From assembly GCF_030687895.1 (NCBI RefSeq), contig NZ_CP117452.1, positions 1,443,501 through 1,507,500 of the forward strand: a DNA stretch of 64,000 bases, read 5' to 3'. The stretch is from Pseudomonas sp. FP198. GTDB taxonomy: Bacteria; Pseudomonadota; Gammaproteobacteria; Pseudomonadales; Pseudomonadaceae. Below, piece after piece: positions 32,301-43,032 of this stretch (position 1 is its first letter; each line of letters begins with the position of its first letter). The translations under genes and the position numbers were made by a program. A model generated the notes under the pieces. The model saw only the letters and a list, made by a program, of their open reading frames with translations, was not told the DNA's origin and made no database searches.

Positions 32301-32330
32301 GCAAAGGGCCGATATAATGCGGCCCTTTGC
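32301..32330. promoter_or_regulatory. perfect palindrome around the alaS -10 element
   Basis: GCAAAGGGCC (32301-32310) and GGCCCTTTGC (32321-32330) are exact inverted arms of 10 bp around GATATAATGC, which contains TATAAT (32313-32318). It lies 63 bp before the alaS ATG. E. coli AlaRS is known to repress its own gene by binding a palindrome at the start site; whether this is the same device is inferred. Confidence 0.6.
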
Positions 32331-32392
32331 CGTTGCTTCGTCTGTTGACGTTTTGCACAGGCCTTTGGCCGCAGCCTCCGTGGAAGAACCTA

Positions 32393-35014
<2,622 letters not shown>

Positions 35015-35016
35015 GG

Positions 35017-35053
35017 CAGCGCCCCGGGTTCGCCAAGGCGGGCCCGGGCGCTG
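35017..35053 (+). terminator. strong hairpin between alaS and lysC
   Basis: AGCGCCCCGGG pairs with CCCGGGCGCT around a CGCC-AA-GGCG inner stem. Only a weak T-rich stretch follows, so it may be an imperfect terminator or an attenuator before lysC. Confidence 0.45.
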
Positions 35054-35097
35054 TCGAGATTATTTGGGCGCCCTTCATGGGCAGAGGCGGCTTTGAA

Positions 35098-36339
35098 ATG
35101 GCTTTGATCGTACAGAAATTTGGAGGCACCTCGGTCGGCACCGTCGAGAGAATCGAACAAGTCGCCGACAAGGTTAAGAAATTCCGTGACGCTGGCGATG
35201 ACCTGGTGGTCGTGCTGTCGGCAATGAGCGGCGAGACCAACCGTCTGATCGATCTGGCCAAGCAAATCAGCGGCGACCAGCAACCGGTCCCCCGTGAGCT
35301 GGACGTAATCGTTTCCACTGGCGAGCAGGTGACCATCGCCTTGCTGGCCATGGCGCTGATCAAGCGTGGCGTACCGGCGGTGTCCTACACCGGCAACCAG
35401 GTGCGTATCCTGACCGACAGTGCGCATAACAAAGCGCGTATCCTGCAGATCGACGACCAGAAGATTCGCGGTGACCTGAAGGCTGGCCGCGTCGTGGTTG
35501 TCGCCGGTTTCCAAGGCGTGGACGAGCACGGCAACATCACCACCCTCGGCCGTGGCGGTTCCGATACCACTGGCGTGGCCCTGGCGGCAGCCCTCAAGGC
35601 TGACGAGTGCCAGATCTACACCGATGTGGATGGCGTCTACACCACCGATCCGCGGGTCGTGCCCGTGGCTCAGCGCCTGGACAAGATCACCTTCGAAGAG
35701 ATGCTGGAAATGGCCAGCCTCGGTTCCAAGGTGTTGCAGATCCGCGCGGTGGAGTTCGCCGGCAAGTACAACGTTCCGCTGCGCGTTCTGCACAGCTTCA
35801 AGGAGGGTCCGGGCACCCTCATTACTATCGATGAAGAGGAATCCATGGAACAGCCGATCATTTCCGGCATCGCTTTCAACCGCGATGAAGCCAAGCTGAC
35901 CATCCGTGGCGTGCCAGACACTCCCGGCGTGGCGTTCAAGATTCTCGGCCCGATCAGCGCGGCCAACATTGAAGTCGACATGATCGTGCAGAACGTCGCG
36001 CACGATAACACCACCGACTTCACCTTCACCGTGCACCGCAACGATTACCAGGCCGCTGAAACCGTGCTGAAAAAGACCGCTGGCGAGATCGGCGCCCGGG
36101 AAGTGGTGGGCGACACCAAGATCGCCAAGGTCTCGATCGTCGGCGTCGGCATGCGCTCCCACGCAGGCGTGGCCAGCCGGATGTTCGAATCGCTGGCCAA
36201 GGAAAGCATCAACATCCAGATGATCTCCACCTCGGAAATCAAGGTGTCGGTGGTGATCGAAGAGAAGTACCTGGAACTGGCCGTGCGCGCCCTGCACACG
36301 GCTTTTGAACTTGACGCTGCGGCCCGACAGGGCGAGTAA
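35098..36339 (+). CDS. lysC: aspartate kinase
   Basis: 413 residues: the kinase domain starts MALIVQKFGGTSVG and contains LGRGGSDTTGVALAAAL, followed by two ACT domains (about 260-413) for lysine/threonine feedback. It phosphorylates aspartate at the head of Lys, Thr, Met and diaminopimelate synthesis. AGAGG precedes the ATG. An internal start at 35845 with its own ribosome site could give a separate regulatory subunit. A terminator follows at 36352-36382. Confidence 0.96.
   Translation: MALIVQKFGGTSVGTVERIEQVADKVKKFRDAGDDLVVVLSAMSGETNRLIDLAKQISGDQQPVPRELDVIVSTGEQVTIALLAMALIKRGVPAVSYTGNQVRILTDSAHNKARILQIDDQKIRGDLKAGRVVVVAGFQGVDEHGNITTLGRGGSDTTGVALAAALKADECQIYTDVDGVYTTDPRVVPVAQRLDKITFEEMLEMASLGSKVLQIRAVEFAGKYNVPLRVLHSFKEGPGTLITIDEEESMEQPIISGIAFNRDEAKLTIRGVPDTPGVAFKILGPISAANIEVDMIVQNVAHDNTTDFTFTVHRNDYQAAETVLKKTAGEIGAREVVGDTKIAKVSIVGVGMRSHAGVASRMFESLAKESINIQMISTSEIKVSVVIEEKYLELAVRALHTAFELDAAARQGE
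35845..36339 (+). CDS. in-frame internal start: aspartate kinase beta (ACT) subunit
   Basis: ATG 35845 lies in frame inside lysC, with GAAGAGGA 6-13 nt upstream, and would yield a 164-residue ACT-only protein starting MEQPIISGIAFNRDEAKL. Alpha2-beta2 aspartate kinases made from overlapping in-frame genes are known in Bacillus, Corynebacterium and Pseudomonas. Evidence here is position and ribosome site only. Confidence 0.6.
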   Translation: MEQPIISGIAFNRDEAKLTIRGVPDTPGVAFKILGPISAANIEVDMIVQNVAHDNTTDFTFTVHRNDYQAAETVLKKTAGEIGAREVVGDTKIAKVSIVGVGMRSHAGVASRMFESLAKESINIQMISTSEIKVSVVIEEKYLELAVRALHTAFELDAAARQGE

Positions 36340-36351
36340 GGCGTTGACTGA

Positions 36352-36382
36352 GGGCGCGGTTTCGACCGCGCCCTTTGTTTTT
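36352..36382 (+). terminator. intrinsic terminator of lysC
   Basis: GGGCGCGG-TTTCGA-CCGCGCCC followed by TTTGTTTTT. Confidence 0.9.
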
Positions 36383-36524
36383 CCGGATGGCATGTCCCAA
36401 AACTGTTCTTTTGCGCCCGCTGGTCAATACTAGGCCTGTGGGCTGCGACCGTTTCGCTTGTAGGGGGCATGCCCTTTTTTTTGCAGACTGTTGTTCCTGA
36501 ACTGAATCGCGTGAGGAGAAAGGT

Positions 36525-36713
36525 ATGCTGATTCTGACCCGTCGGTGCGCAGAGAGCCTGATTATTGGCGATGGCGAAATCACCGTGACCGTGCTCGGCG
36601 TCAAAGGAAACCAAGTGCGTATCGGCGTCAACGCGCCGAAAGAGGTCGCTGTGCACCGGGAGGAAATTTACCTGCGTATCAAGAAAGAGAAGGACGACGA
36701 ACCAAGCCATTAA
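36525..36713 (+). CDS. rsmA: carbon storage regulator RsmA/CsrA
   Basis: A 62-residue CsrA-family RNA-binding protein with the canonical start [16 protein letters not shown] and the RNA-contacting [12 protein letters not shown]. It binds GGA motifs in mRNA leaders and is titrated by Rsm small RNAs under GacS/GacA. GAGGAGAAAGG precedes the ATG. The order alaS-lysC-rsmA-tRNA cluster is conserved in Pseudomonas. Confidence 0.97.
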   Translation: MLILTRRCAESLIIGDGEITVTVLGVKGNQVRIGVNAPKEVAVHREEIYLRIKKEKDDEPSH

Positions 36714-36775
36714 TTTTTATCGATTTTTATGTTTGCAAACGGGGATGAAGGTGGTTAATATACGCCCCGTGTTGC

Positions 36776-36866
36776 GGAGAGCTGGCCGAGTGGCCGAAGG
36801 CGCTCCCCTGCTAAGGGAGTACACCTCAAAAGGGTGTCGGGGGTTCGAATCCCCCGTTCTCCGCCA
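36776..36866 (+). tRNA. tRNA-Ser (GCT)
   Basis: 91 nt including encoded CCA. The acceptor GGAGAGC pairs with GTTCTCC, anticodon GCT sits in CCTGCTAAGG, a long variable arm (ACACC...GGGTGT) marks a class II tRNA, and the T-arm is GTTCGAAT. Confidence 0.95.
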
Positions 36867-36972
36867 TTATTCGTTTAGTGCGCTGTCTCTGGCTTGATCG
36901 GTAAGTGTTTGAAATTACTGAAAAAAGCGCTTTACAAAAAGATTCGGCGACCTATAATGCGCGGCAACAAAT

Positions 36973-37049
36973 GCACTCGTAGCTCAGCTGGATAGAGTAC
37001 TCGGCTACGAACCGAGCGGTCACAGGTTCGAATCCTGTCGAGTGCACCA
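36973..37049 (+). tRNA. tRNA-Arg (ACG), copy 1
   Basis: 77 nt with CCA. Acceptor GCACTCG / CGAGTGC, anticodon ACG in GGCTACGAACC, T-loop TTCGAAT. Confidence 0.95.
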
Positions 37050-37121
37050 TTTAAGAGTTGCTTGCAGCGATGCAAATAACTTGGCTACAACCAGTTGTGA
37101 TCTGGTATAAAACCACAACTT

Positions 37122-37198
37122 GCACTCGTAGCTCAGCTGGATAGAGTACTCGGCTACGAACCGAGCGGTCACAGGTTCGAATCCTGTCGAGTGCACCA
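37122..37198 (+). tRNA. tRNA-Arg (ACG), copy 2
   Basis: Identical over all 77 nt to the copy at 36973-37049, separated by a 72-bp spacer. Confidence 0.95.
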
Positions 37199-37204
37199 AA
37201 CACC

Positions 37205-37236
37205 AAAAAGCCTGCGTCCAACGCGGGCTTTTTGCT
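37205..37236 (+). terminator. terminator of the tRNA cluster
   Basis: AAAGCCTGCGT / ACGCGGGCTTT with a CCA loop and flanking A5 and T5, just after the second tRNA-Arg. The A5 side lets it serve the convergent gene at 37246 as well. Confidence 0.85.
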
Positions 37237-37245
37237 GTCTGGGAT

Positions 37246-37731
37246 TTAACGTTTCACGCAGCCTTTTTCATCGAACGCGACCTCCGTGCTGCGGCCGTTC
37301 CTCTTTTTGTAGGTATAGCGCGTGTTCGAATTCCGCACCTTGATCGTATCGGGCCGACCAAGTGCGCTCTCCACGTCTTGCTGGCTCATGCCAGCGATTA
37401 CCCGCCGATTCATGATTGCCTCCCGGCGCTGACTGGCGTCGATCAGATTCCCGCAGTCGTCCTCCAACTGGCCGACGATGGTCGGCGCCTTGCGTCTATT
37501 TATGTTGCTGGATGTTTTCTGCGGCTGCGCTTCCGGCAGCAGCGGTGCGACGTGGCCTGGGTTGAATGAGTTTATCTGCTGCACGGACAGGATCTCCCCG
37601 GACGGGCAGCTCAGGCTCGTGAATGTCACCTGCCCGGCGCCGTTTTCGCAGCGATGCACGGTTTGTGCGGCGCTCCAGAGGGGCAGGCAGGCTAAGGCGG
37701 CGAGCGGAAACAGACAGCGGTTTGCGGGCAT
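37246..37731 (-). CDS. secreted protein with DUF4124-like and SmpA/BamE-like regions
   Basis: 161 residues with a signal peptide (MPANRCLFPLAALACLPLWS, cleavage near SAAQ). The mature N-terminus VHRCENGAGQVTFTSLSCP resembles DUF4124 (two cysteines, YRC-DxxGxxxFSD type). The C-terminal half, MSQQDVESALGRPDTIKVRN...TRYTYKKRNGR, resembles the small SmpA/OmlA (BamE) fold. GGAGGAAG precedes the ATG. Probably periplasmic; function unknown. Confidence 0.8.
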   Translation of the reverse strand: MPANRCLFPLAALACLPLWSAAQTVHRCENGAGQVTFTSLSCPSGEILSVQQINSFNPGHVAPLLPEAQPQKTSSNINRRKAPTIVGQLEDDCGNLIDASQRREAIMNRRVIAGMSQQDVESALGRPDTIKVRNSNTRYTYKKRNGRSTEVAFDEKGCVKR

Positions 37732-38052
37732 CCGGGCTTCCTCCTTGACCGTTGGTAGAGAAGGGTAGCCGCTACATTTGCGCCGCGGCGTGTGTTTTCT
37801 TTTCAGAATAAGTCGTCGTAAATGCAGAGGTTCAGCCTGTGTTCAGGTTTGTCTCGCAAGCGCTTGTTCTTGCCACGATTTTTTAACGTTCTAGAGCGTC
37901 AAGCGGTGTATGATTGCGGCCGTCAGCCCCGCCGGGGCTTTGGAATATCTTCATGGACTTACCCAGTAGTTACTCAATATCGCGTTTTACCAATCATGAA
38001 TTGACTGATTGATCCTTCCGGCGTGCTCCACTGCTGGGAGTGGAGTTCGCCT
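37732..38052. other. upstream region of mgtE
   Basis: 321 bp. It holds a possible -10 TATGAT at 37909-37914 and a leader hairpin AGCCCC-GCC-GGGGCT at 37925-37939 followed by TTT. No gene and no recognisable Mg2+ riboswitch were seen. Confidence 0.45.
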
Positions 38053-39495
38053 ATGACCGAAGTAGAAGTAAAAAAAACGCAGGAAAGCCTTCAGGATCGC
38101 CTCGCTCAAGTCGTTGAGCTGCTGCATCGTCAGCGGGTCGTGGAAGACCTGACGCATCGCCAGGAAGGCCCTCATTCCGACCGGGTCGGGAACCTGGTCC
38201 ACCGGCAGAATCTCGTCGAGTTGCAGCGTAAGCTCGATGACCTGCACTCGGCCGACGTCGCCTACATCCTCGAAGCCTTGCCACTGGAAGAACGTCTGAC
38301 GGTCTGGCAATTGGTCCAGGCCGATCGCGACGGTGACATCCTGCTGGAAGTGTCCGACTCGGTTCGTGAAACCCTGATCGCCGACATGGATGATCACGAG
38401 CTGTTGGCGGCGGCCAAAGAGATGGACGCCGACGAGCTCGCCGACCTCGCCCCCGAACTGCCGCGCGACGTTGTCCATGAGCTGATGGAAGCCCTTGATG
38501 GGCAACAGCGCGAGCGTGTCCGCTCGGCGTTGTCCTACGACGACGAGCAGGTCGGTGCGCTGATGGACTTCGAGATGGTGACGATCCGCGAGGACGTCAG
38601 CCTTGAAGTGGTCTTGCGTTACCTGCGTCGCCTCAAGGAGCTGCCGGGGCATACCGACAAACTCTTCGTGGTTGATTACGACGGCGTGCTCAAGGGCGTG
38701 CTGCCGATCAAGCGGCTGCTCGTCAATGACCCGGAGAAGCAGGTTGCCGAGGTCATGGCCAGCGACACTGTGAGTTTCCATCCCGACGAAAATGCCTACG
38801 ACGCGGCCCAGGCATTCGAGCGTTATGACTTGATTTCCGCGCCGGTGGTGGACAAGAACGGCAAACTGATCGGCCGTCTCACCATCGACGAAATGGTTGA
38901 CCTGATTCGTGAGGAAAGCGAAAGCGAAGTCCTCAGCATGGCCGGTCTGCGAGAAGAGGAAGACATCTTCGCTTCGGTCTGGAGATCCCTGCGCAACCGT
39001 TGGGCCTGGCTGGCGGTCAATCTGGTTACGGCGTTTGTCGCTTCTCGCGTCATCGGCCTGTTCGAAGGTTCCATCGAGAAACTGGTAGCGCTGGCGGCGT
39101 TGATGCCTATCGTAGCCGGCATCGGCGGCAACTCTGGCAACCAGACCATCACCATGATCGTTCGCGCCATGGCGCTGGACCAGGTCAGCACCGGCAATAC
39201 ATCGCGATTGATGCGCAAGGAGCTGGCTGTGGCGTTGATCAACGGCGTGATCTGGGGCGGCGTGATCGGCGTGGTGGCGTACCTGCTATACGGCAGTTGG
39301 TCGCTGGGTGTGGTGATGACCGCGGCGATGACGCTCAATCTGCTGCTGGCGGCGTTGATGGGGGTACTGATCCCGATGACCCTGGCCCGCCTGGGACGCG
39401 ACCCGGCAATGGGCGCCAGCGTGATGATTACCGCCATGACGGACAGTGGAGGGTTCTTCATCTTCCTGGGCCTGGCGACGATTTTCCTGCTCTGA
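38053..39495 (+). CDS. mgtE: MgtE-type magnesium transporter
   Basis: 480 residues with the MgtE order: cytoplasmic N domain of superhelical repeats, two CBS domains (about 140-265, e.g. VVDYDGVLKGVLPIKRLLV), a connecting helix, then five transmembrane helices (about 320-480) with the pore motif LMPIVAGIGGNSGNQ. The ATG at 38053 is chosen over an open start at 38023 because GGGAGTGGAG precedes it. A terminator at 39509 ends it. Confidence 0.94.
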   Translation: MTEVEVKKTQESLQDRLAQVVELLHRQRVVEDLTHRQEGPHSDRVGNLVHRQNLVELQRKLDDLHSADVAYILEALPLEERLTVWQLVQADRDGDILLEVSDSVRETLIADMDDHELLAAAKEMDADELADLAPELPRDVVHELMEALDGQQRERVRSALSYDDEQVGALMDFEMVTIREDVSLEVVLRYLRRLKELPGHTDKLFVVDYDGVLKGVLPIKRLLVNDPEKQVAEVMASDTVSFHPDENAYDAAQAFERYDLISAPVVDKNGKLIGRLTIDEMVDLIREESESEVLSMAGLREEEDIFASVWRSLRNRWAWLAVNLVTAFVASRVIGLFEGSIEKLVALAALMPIVAGIGGNSGNQTITMIVRAMALDQVSTGNTSRLMRKELAVALINGVIWGGVIGVVAYLLYGSWSLGVVMTAAMTLNLLLAALMGVLIPMTLARLGRDPAMGASVMITAMTDSGGFFIFLGLATIFLL

Positions 39496-39508
39496 ATGGC
39501 TCCTCAAG

Positions 39509-39535
39509 AAGCCCGCCTGATTGGCGGGCTTTTTG
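39509..39535 (+). terminator. intrinsic terminator of mgtE
   Basis: AGCCCGCC-TGAT-TGGCGGGCT followed by TTTTGT. Confidence 0.88.
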
Positions 39536-39570
39536 TGGGCGATGGTTTTTGCCAGGGCCGGATTCCAGGC

Positions 39571-39598
39571 AAAAAAAAGCCAGCACAAGGCTGGCTTT
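39571..39598 (-). terminator. intrinsic terminator of amrZ
   Basis: On the minus strand AAAGCCAGC-CTTGT-GCTGGCTTT followed by a run of T. Confidence 0.88.
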
Positions 39599-39614
39599 AA
39601 TTTCTACGTTGCGA

Positions 39615-39941
39615 TCAGGACGCGTCTGCGGCCATTTCTGCATCGTGGGCAATCAGCGAAACGAGGGCGTTCTGCTGACGATGGGAAAGTTGTCGGAAGC
39701 GTTGCAGCAGCTCGCGCTCGTGCAGCGACAGCTCAGGGCTGTCCAGGCGCATGCTCAACTCTTCACCCAATGCACCTTCCTGAATCAGGCTTTGCTCAAG
39801 GCGCGCGATGATTTCGGAGTTCATGCTGCGGTGGTGATTACGAGCCACCTCGGCAATGCGTTCCCGCATTCCGTCTGGCAGACGCACGACGAACTTGTCA
39901 GCCGTACGGCTGGAATAAATTGCCTGTTTCATTGGGCGCAT
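39615..39941 (-). CDS. amrZ: ribbon-helix-helix regulator AmrZ
   Basis: 108 residues. An Arc-like ribbon-helix-helix domain ([20 protein letters not shown]...[17 protein letters not shown], residues 9-53) is followed by the C-terminal tetramerisation segment ([18 protein letters not shown]). AmrZ controls exopolysaccharide, motility and c-di-GMP genes; in P. fluorescens it represses flagellar synthesis, and flagellar genes lie 6 kb away. Two AmrZ-like boxes at 40235 and 40274 suggest autoregulation over a leader of about 300 nt. Confidence 0.94.
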   Translation of the reverse strand: MRPMKQAIYSSRTADKFVVRLPDGMRERIAEVARNHHRSMNSEIIARLEQSLIQEGALGEELSMRLDSPELSLHERELLQRFRQLSHRQQNALVSLIAHDAEMAADAS

Positions 39942-40469
39942 ATTTATTTAACCGGTTAGTTCAGGGGAGCGGTTCTCGGGATTGGCCGCAGGATGTCGAT
40001 AGGACAAGGTCCGCAGCCAAATGTTCAACCTGAATTGTTAAGAGGCCCGCATGATGCCTCAAAATTGCCAGATCATTGGCGCCAATTCTGTGAAAAATTC
40101 TGATCCGGGTAAAGGCGTTATGCCAGCACCCTTCGTCAAAAAATGCGGACTGGTTTGAAAAAACACACAGGTTCCGCATTTGTGACCACTGCATCGTGTC
40201 GTTGTGCCATACCGTCTGGCGGATAACCGCTACGGAGCAAAACGCCGACTGTCCTTGCTTTGTATAGGATAGTGGCAAAATGCCGATTTACTAGGCCGAC
40301 AAGCCGGGGATGGATGAATGGTGGCTGAATTCGCCAGGCCTGTGCTCCGCGCAGCGGTTCAGCTGCACCATTTGCCTACACTTATCAGGCAACGACGACA
40401 TGACAAACGCGAGAGCGGCCGTTAACATGCACGCCGTCCAACGCACCGCGTTTCTCGCGGTCGACCCGT
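39942..40469. other. long upstream region of amrZ
   Basis: 528 bp without a supported gene. It contains a 9-bp inverted repeat (AAATGCGGA 40141-40149 / TCCGCATTT 40173-40181) and two AmrZ-like boxes, and ends at the tRNA-Arg gene. Confidence 0.55.
40235..40286 (-). promoter_or_regulatory. two AmrZ-like boxes
   Basis: GAGCAAAACGCCGAC (40235-40249) and GGCAAAATGCCGA (40274-40286), both close to the reported AmrZ consensus GGCAAAACGCCG, lie about 300 bp upstream of amrZ. Autorepression of amrZ through upstream boxes is described in P. aeruginosa; use here is inferred. Confidence 0.5.
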
Positions 40470-40546
40470 GTCTCAGTAGCTCAATTGGATAGAGCATCCC
40501 CCTCCTAAGGGGAAGGTTGGCAGTTCGAACCTGCCCTGGGACACCA
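40470..40546 (+). tRNA. tRNA-Arg (CCT)
   Basis: 77 nt with CCA. Acceptor GTCTCAG / CTGGGAC, anticodon CCT in CCCCCTCCTAAGGGG, T-loop TTCGAAC. Confidence 0.95.
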
Positions 40547-40712
40547 TTTTTTCGCACCAGCCCCCCAGCGCCGATCTACTCTCCCTTAACGGAACGCCAT
40601 CTGCTGCCGATAACCCGATGAGTCTCCTTTCCTGACGTCCCGGCGTTGTGAAGCGGTGTTTCGTTTGTTTCGCCATTGAGTTCATTTTTTCTTATTTGCC
40701 TGGACATCCTCG

Positions 40713-42320
40713 ATGCTGGCGTACCACCAAAAAAGTTTTCTGATCGTCGATGATTTCTCGGATTTCCGCAGTTCCGTCCGGTCCATGTTGCGGGAGCTGG
40801 GCGTCAAGGACGTGGATACCGCCGATACCGGTGAAGTGGCCCTGCGCATGTGCTCGCAGAAGCGCTACGACTTTATCCTGCAGGATTATCACCTGGGCGA
40901 CGGGCGCAAGAATGGCCAGCAGGTGCTGGAAGACCTGATGGTCGAGAAGCTGATCAGCCATGAAAGCGTGTTCCTCATGGTGACTGCCGAGACCAGCCAG
41001 GCGATGGTGCTCAGTGCCCTGGAACATGAGCCGGATGCGTACCTGACCAAGCCGTTCAATCGCTCCGGCCTGGCCCAGCGGCTGGAACGGCTCGAGCAGC
41101 GCAAGACCTTGCTCAAGCCGATCCTGCAAGCCCTTGACCGCGGCAAGCCGATGGAGGTGCTCAATGCCTGTATCGCCCTTTGCAAGCAGGACCCTCGTTA
41201 TGGGCCGTTGTGCCTGCGTTATCGCGCCGATGCGTTACGCGACCTGAATCAGAACGAGGCCCTTGAGCGGTTGTACAACTCCATCATTGCGGATCGTCCG
41301 TTGCCTTGGGCGTACGCGGGGCTGGGGAAGTTGCTGTTCAAGCGCGGGCAGGTGGGCGAGGCCAAGGCTGTCTATGAAAAAGCCTTGAAGGCTTTTCCGA
41401 TGATGCCCGCCCTGTACGACGGCATGGCCGATGTGCTGGTGGCCGAAGGTGATACGAAGCAGGCGCAGAATGTGCTGGAAGAGGCGGTGCGCCTGTCGCC
41501 CCTGGCGGTGCGCCGGCAAGCGCTGCTGGGCAAGCTGGCAATGACCAACGAAGATTACGACACCGCGTCGAGAGCCTACCGCCAGGCGGTGGGGCAGGGT
41601 GCGCAGTCGCGCTTCAAGGACCCGGAAACCAACCTCGGCCTGGCCCATGCGCTGATCAGCAAGGGCAGCGAGAAAGGCCTGGATACCCGCACTCGCCTGG
41701 AAATCAACACGACGCTCAGCGCCGTGGCCAAGGAAAACCCCAGCGATCCGGGGCTGCAAGTCCGGGCGCGGTTGATGAAGGCCACGAGCCTGTTGCTCAA
41801 CGATGCCGAAACCGCCGAGAAGCTCACCGAACAGGCGTTGCAGCGCCTCGACGGCATGGAGCAATTCATGAGCGCCGAAGCCGCCTTGCTGGTGGCCAAG
41901 CAGTTGCAGATGCTTGGGCAGACCAGCGCCGGCGAGTCGATGCTGAAGAACTGCGCGGAAATCTACGGCGATGATCCGGCAGTGATGCAAGGCATCGCCA
42001 AGCTCACCGATGACCCCAACATTCTCAATCAGGGCAATGCCGCCGCCGAGCTGAACCGCGAAGGTGTGCGCGTCTACAAGACCGGCGCCTTGCCCGAGGC
42101 GCGAGAGCTGTTCCGGCGCGCCCTGAAGCTGCAACCAAAGAACATCAGTATTGCCCTGAACATGGCGCAATCCCTGCTCCACGGCACCGATACCAGCGTC
42201 GAATCGGAGCTGCTCCAGGAATGTCGCGCCTGCCTGAAACTGGTGGGCATGATGCCCGATACCGATGCGCGTTTTTCGCGCTATCAGAAACTGCGAAGCA
42301 AGGCATTTGGCGATGAATGA
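40713..42320 (+). CDS. response regulator with C-terminal TPR domain
   Basis: 535 residues. Receiver domain at 8-125 with acidic pair Asp13/Asp14, phospho-acceptor Asp58 (FILQDYHLGDG) and the switch lysine in DAYLTKPF. The rest (about 150-525) is helical with tetratricopeptide repeats (LPWAYAGLGKLLFKRGQVGE, ALYDGMADVLVAEGDTKQA, EARELFRRALKLQPKNISIA). There is no DNA-binding or enzymatic output, so signalling is likely by protein contact. The stop overlaps the start of the kinase gene (ATGAATGA), implying a matched pair. The regulated process is unknown. Confidence 0.88.
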   Translation: MLAYHQKSFLIVDDFSDFRSSVRSMLRELGVKDVDTADTGEVALRMCSQKRYDFILQDYHLGDGRKNGQQVLEDLMVEKLISHESVFLMVTAETSQAMVLSALEHEPDAYLTKPFNRSGLAQRLERLEQRKTLLKPILQALDRGKPMEVLNACIALCKQDPRYGPLCLRYRADALRDLNQNEALERLYNSIIADRPLPWAYAGLGKLLFKRGQVGEAKAVYEKALKAFPMMPALYDGMADVLVAEGDTKQAQNVLEEAVRLSPLAVRRQALLGKLAMTNEDYDTASRAYRQAVGQGAQSRFKDPETNLGLAHALISKGSEKGLDTRTRLEINTTLSAVAKENPSDPGLQVRARLMKATSLLLNDAETAEKLTEQALQRLDGMEQFMSAEAALLVAKQLQMLGQTSAGESMLKNCAEIYGDDPAVMQGIAKLTDDPNILNQGNAAAELNREGVRVYKTGALPEARELFRRALKLQPKNISIALNMAQSLLHGTDTSVESELLQECRACLKLVGMMPDTDARFSRYQKLRSKAFGDE

Positions 42321-43005
42321 CAGCGAACAGGCTCTCGATTTTTCCACGGTGATTGCATCTACCGTGCACGACATGAAGAACTCCCTGACCTTGCTCATGC
42401 AGGCTCATGCGCAATGGCTCGAGCGTTTGCCGGAGCCCGAGCGGCAGACCCCGGAGCAGGGCGTGATGGACTTCGAGTTCGCCCACCTCAACGGCCTGCT
42501 TGTGCAACTGCTGGGGCTGTACAAGCTGGGGGTCAACCAGTTGCCGTTGCATCCGGCCTATCATGAGCTGGATGACTTCATCGAAGCGCAACTGGCCGGC
42601 CATCAGGACGTGTTCCGCAGCCGCGGGATCATGGCCACCTACGAAGTCGACCCGTTGAGCCCGCTGGGCTTTTTTGATCGTGAGCTGATTGCCTCGGTGC
42701 TCGACAACATGATCAACAACGCGATTCGCCATGCTCGCCAGACGCTCTTGATCAGTGTGAGCGACGAGGCCGGGCAACTGGTATTGACCATCAATGACGA
42801 CGGCGAAGGTTATCCTGCTGCGATGATCGAGCGTCAGGCCGAGTATGTGCAGGGCATCAACCACAGCACTGGCAGCACCGGCCTGGGCCTGTATTTCGCC
42901 GCGAGGATCGCCGGTCTGCATCAGCGGGGTGGCTTGAGCGGGCGTACCGAGATTGCCAATGGCGGCGTGCTGGGTGGTGGGGTGTTCAGGCTTTACCTGC
43001 CCTGA
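42313..43005 (+). CDS. soluble sensor histidine kinase without sensor domain
   Basis: 230 residues. The phospho-acceptor region STVHDMKNSLTLLMQ (His19) sits at the extreme N-terminus and the ATP-binding domain follows directly: N-box LDNMINNAIRHA, G1 INDDGEGYP, G2 GSTGLGLYFAARIA. No membrane segment and no input domain; input must come from another protein, perhaps the TPR partner. Its ATG lies inside the last codons of the regulator gene. A REPIN follows. Confidence 0.88.
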   Translation: MNDSEQALDFSTVIASTVHDMKNSLTLLMQAHAQWLERLPEPERQTPEQGVMDFEFAHLNGLLVQLLGLYKLGVNQLPLHPAYHELDDFIEAQLAGHQDVFRSRGIMATYEVDPLSPLGFFDRELIASVLDNMINNAIRHARQTLLISVSDEAGQLVLTINDDGEGYPAAMIERQAEYVQGINHSTGSTGLGLYFAARIAGLHQRGGLSGRTEIANGGVLGGGVFRLYLP

Positions 43006-43032
43006 ACAAAACCTCTCGCAACACAATTCCCC

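Noticed and set aside
36776..37198. tRNA cluster as a genomic-island attachment site
   Set aside because: No integrase, no partial tRNA repeat and normal core genes on both sides.
39961..40278. 105-residue minus-strand open frame upstream of amrZ
   Set aside because: Covers the AmrZ-like boxes and an inverted repeat; composition not protein-like.
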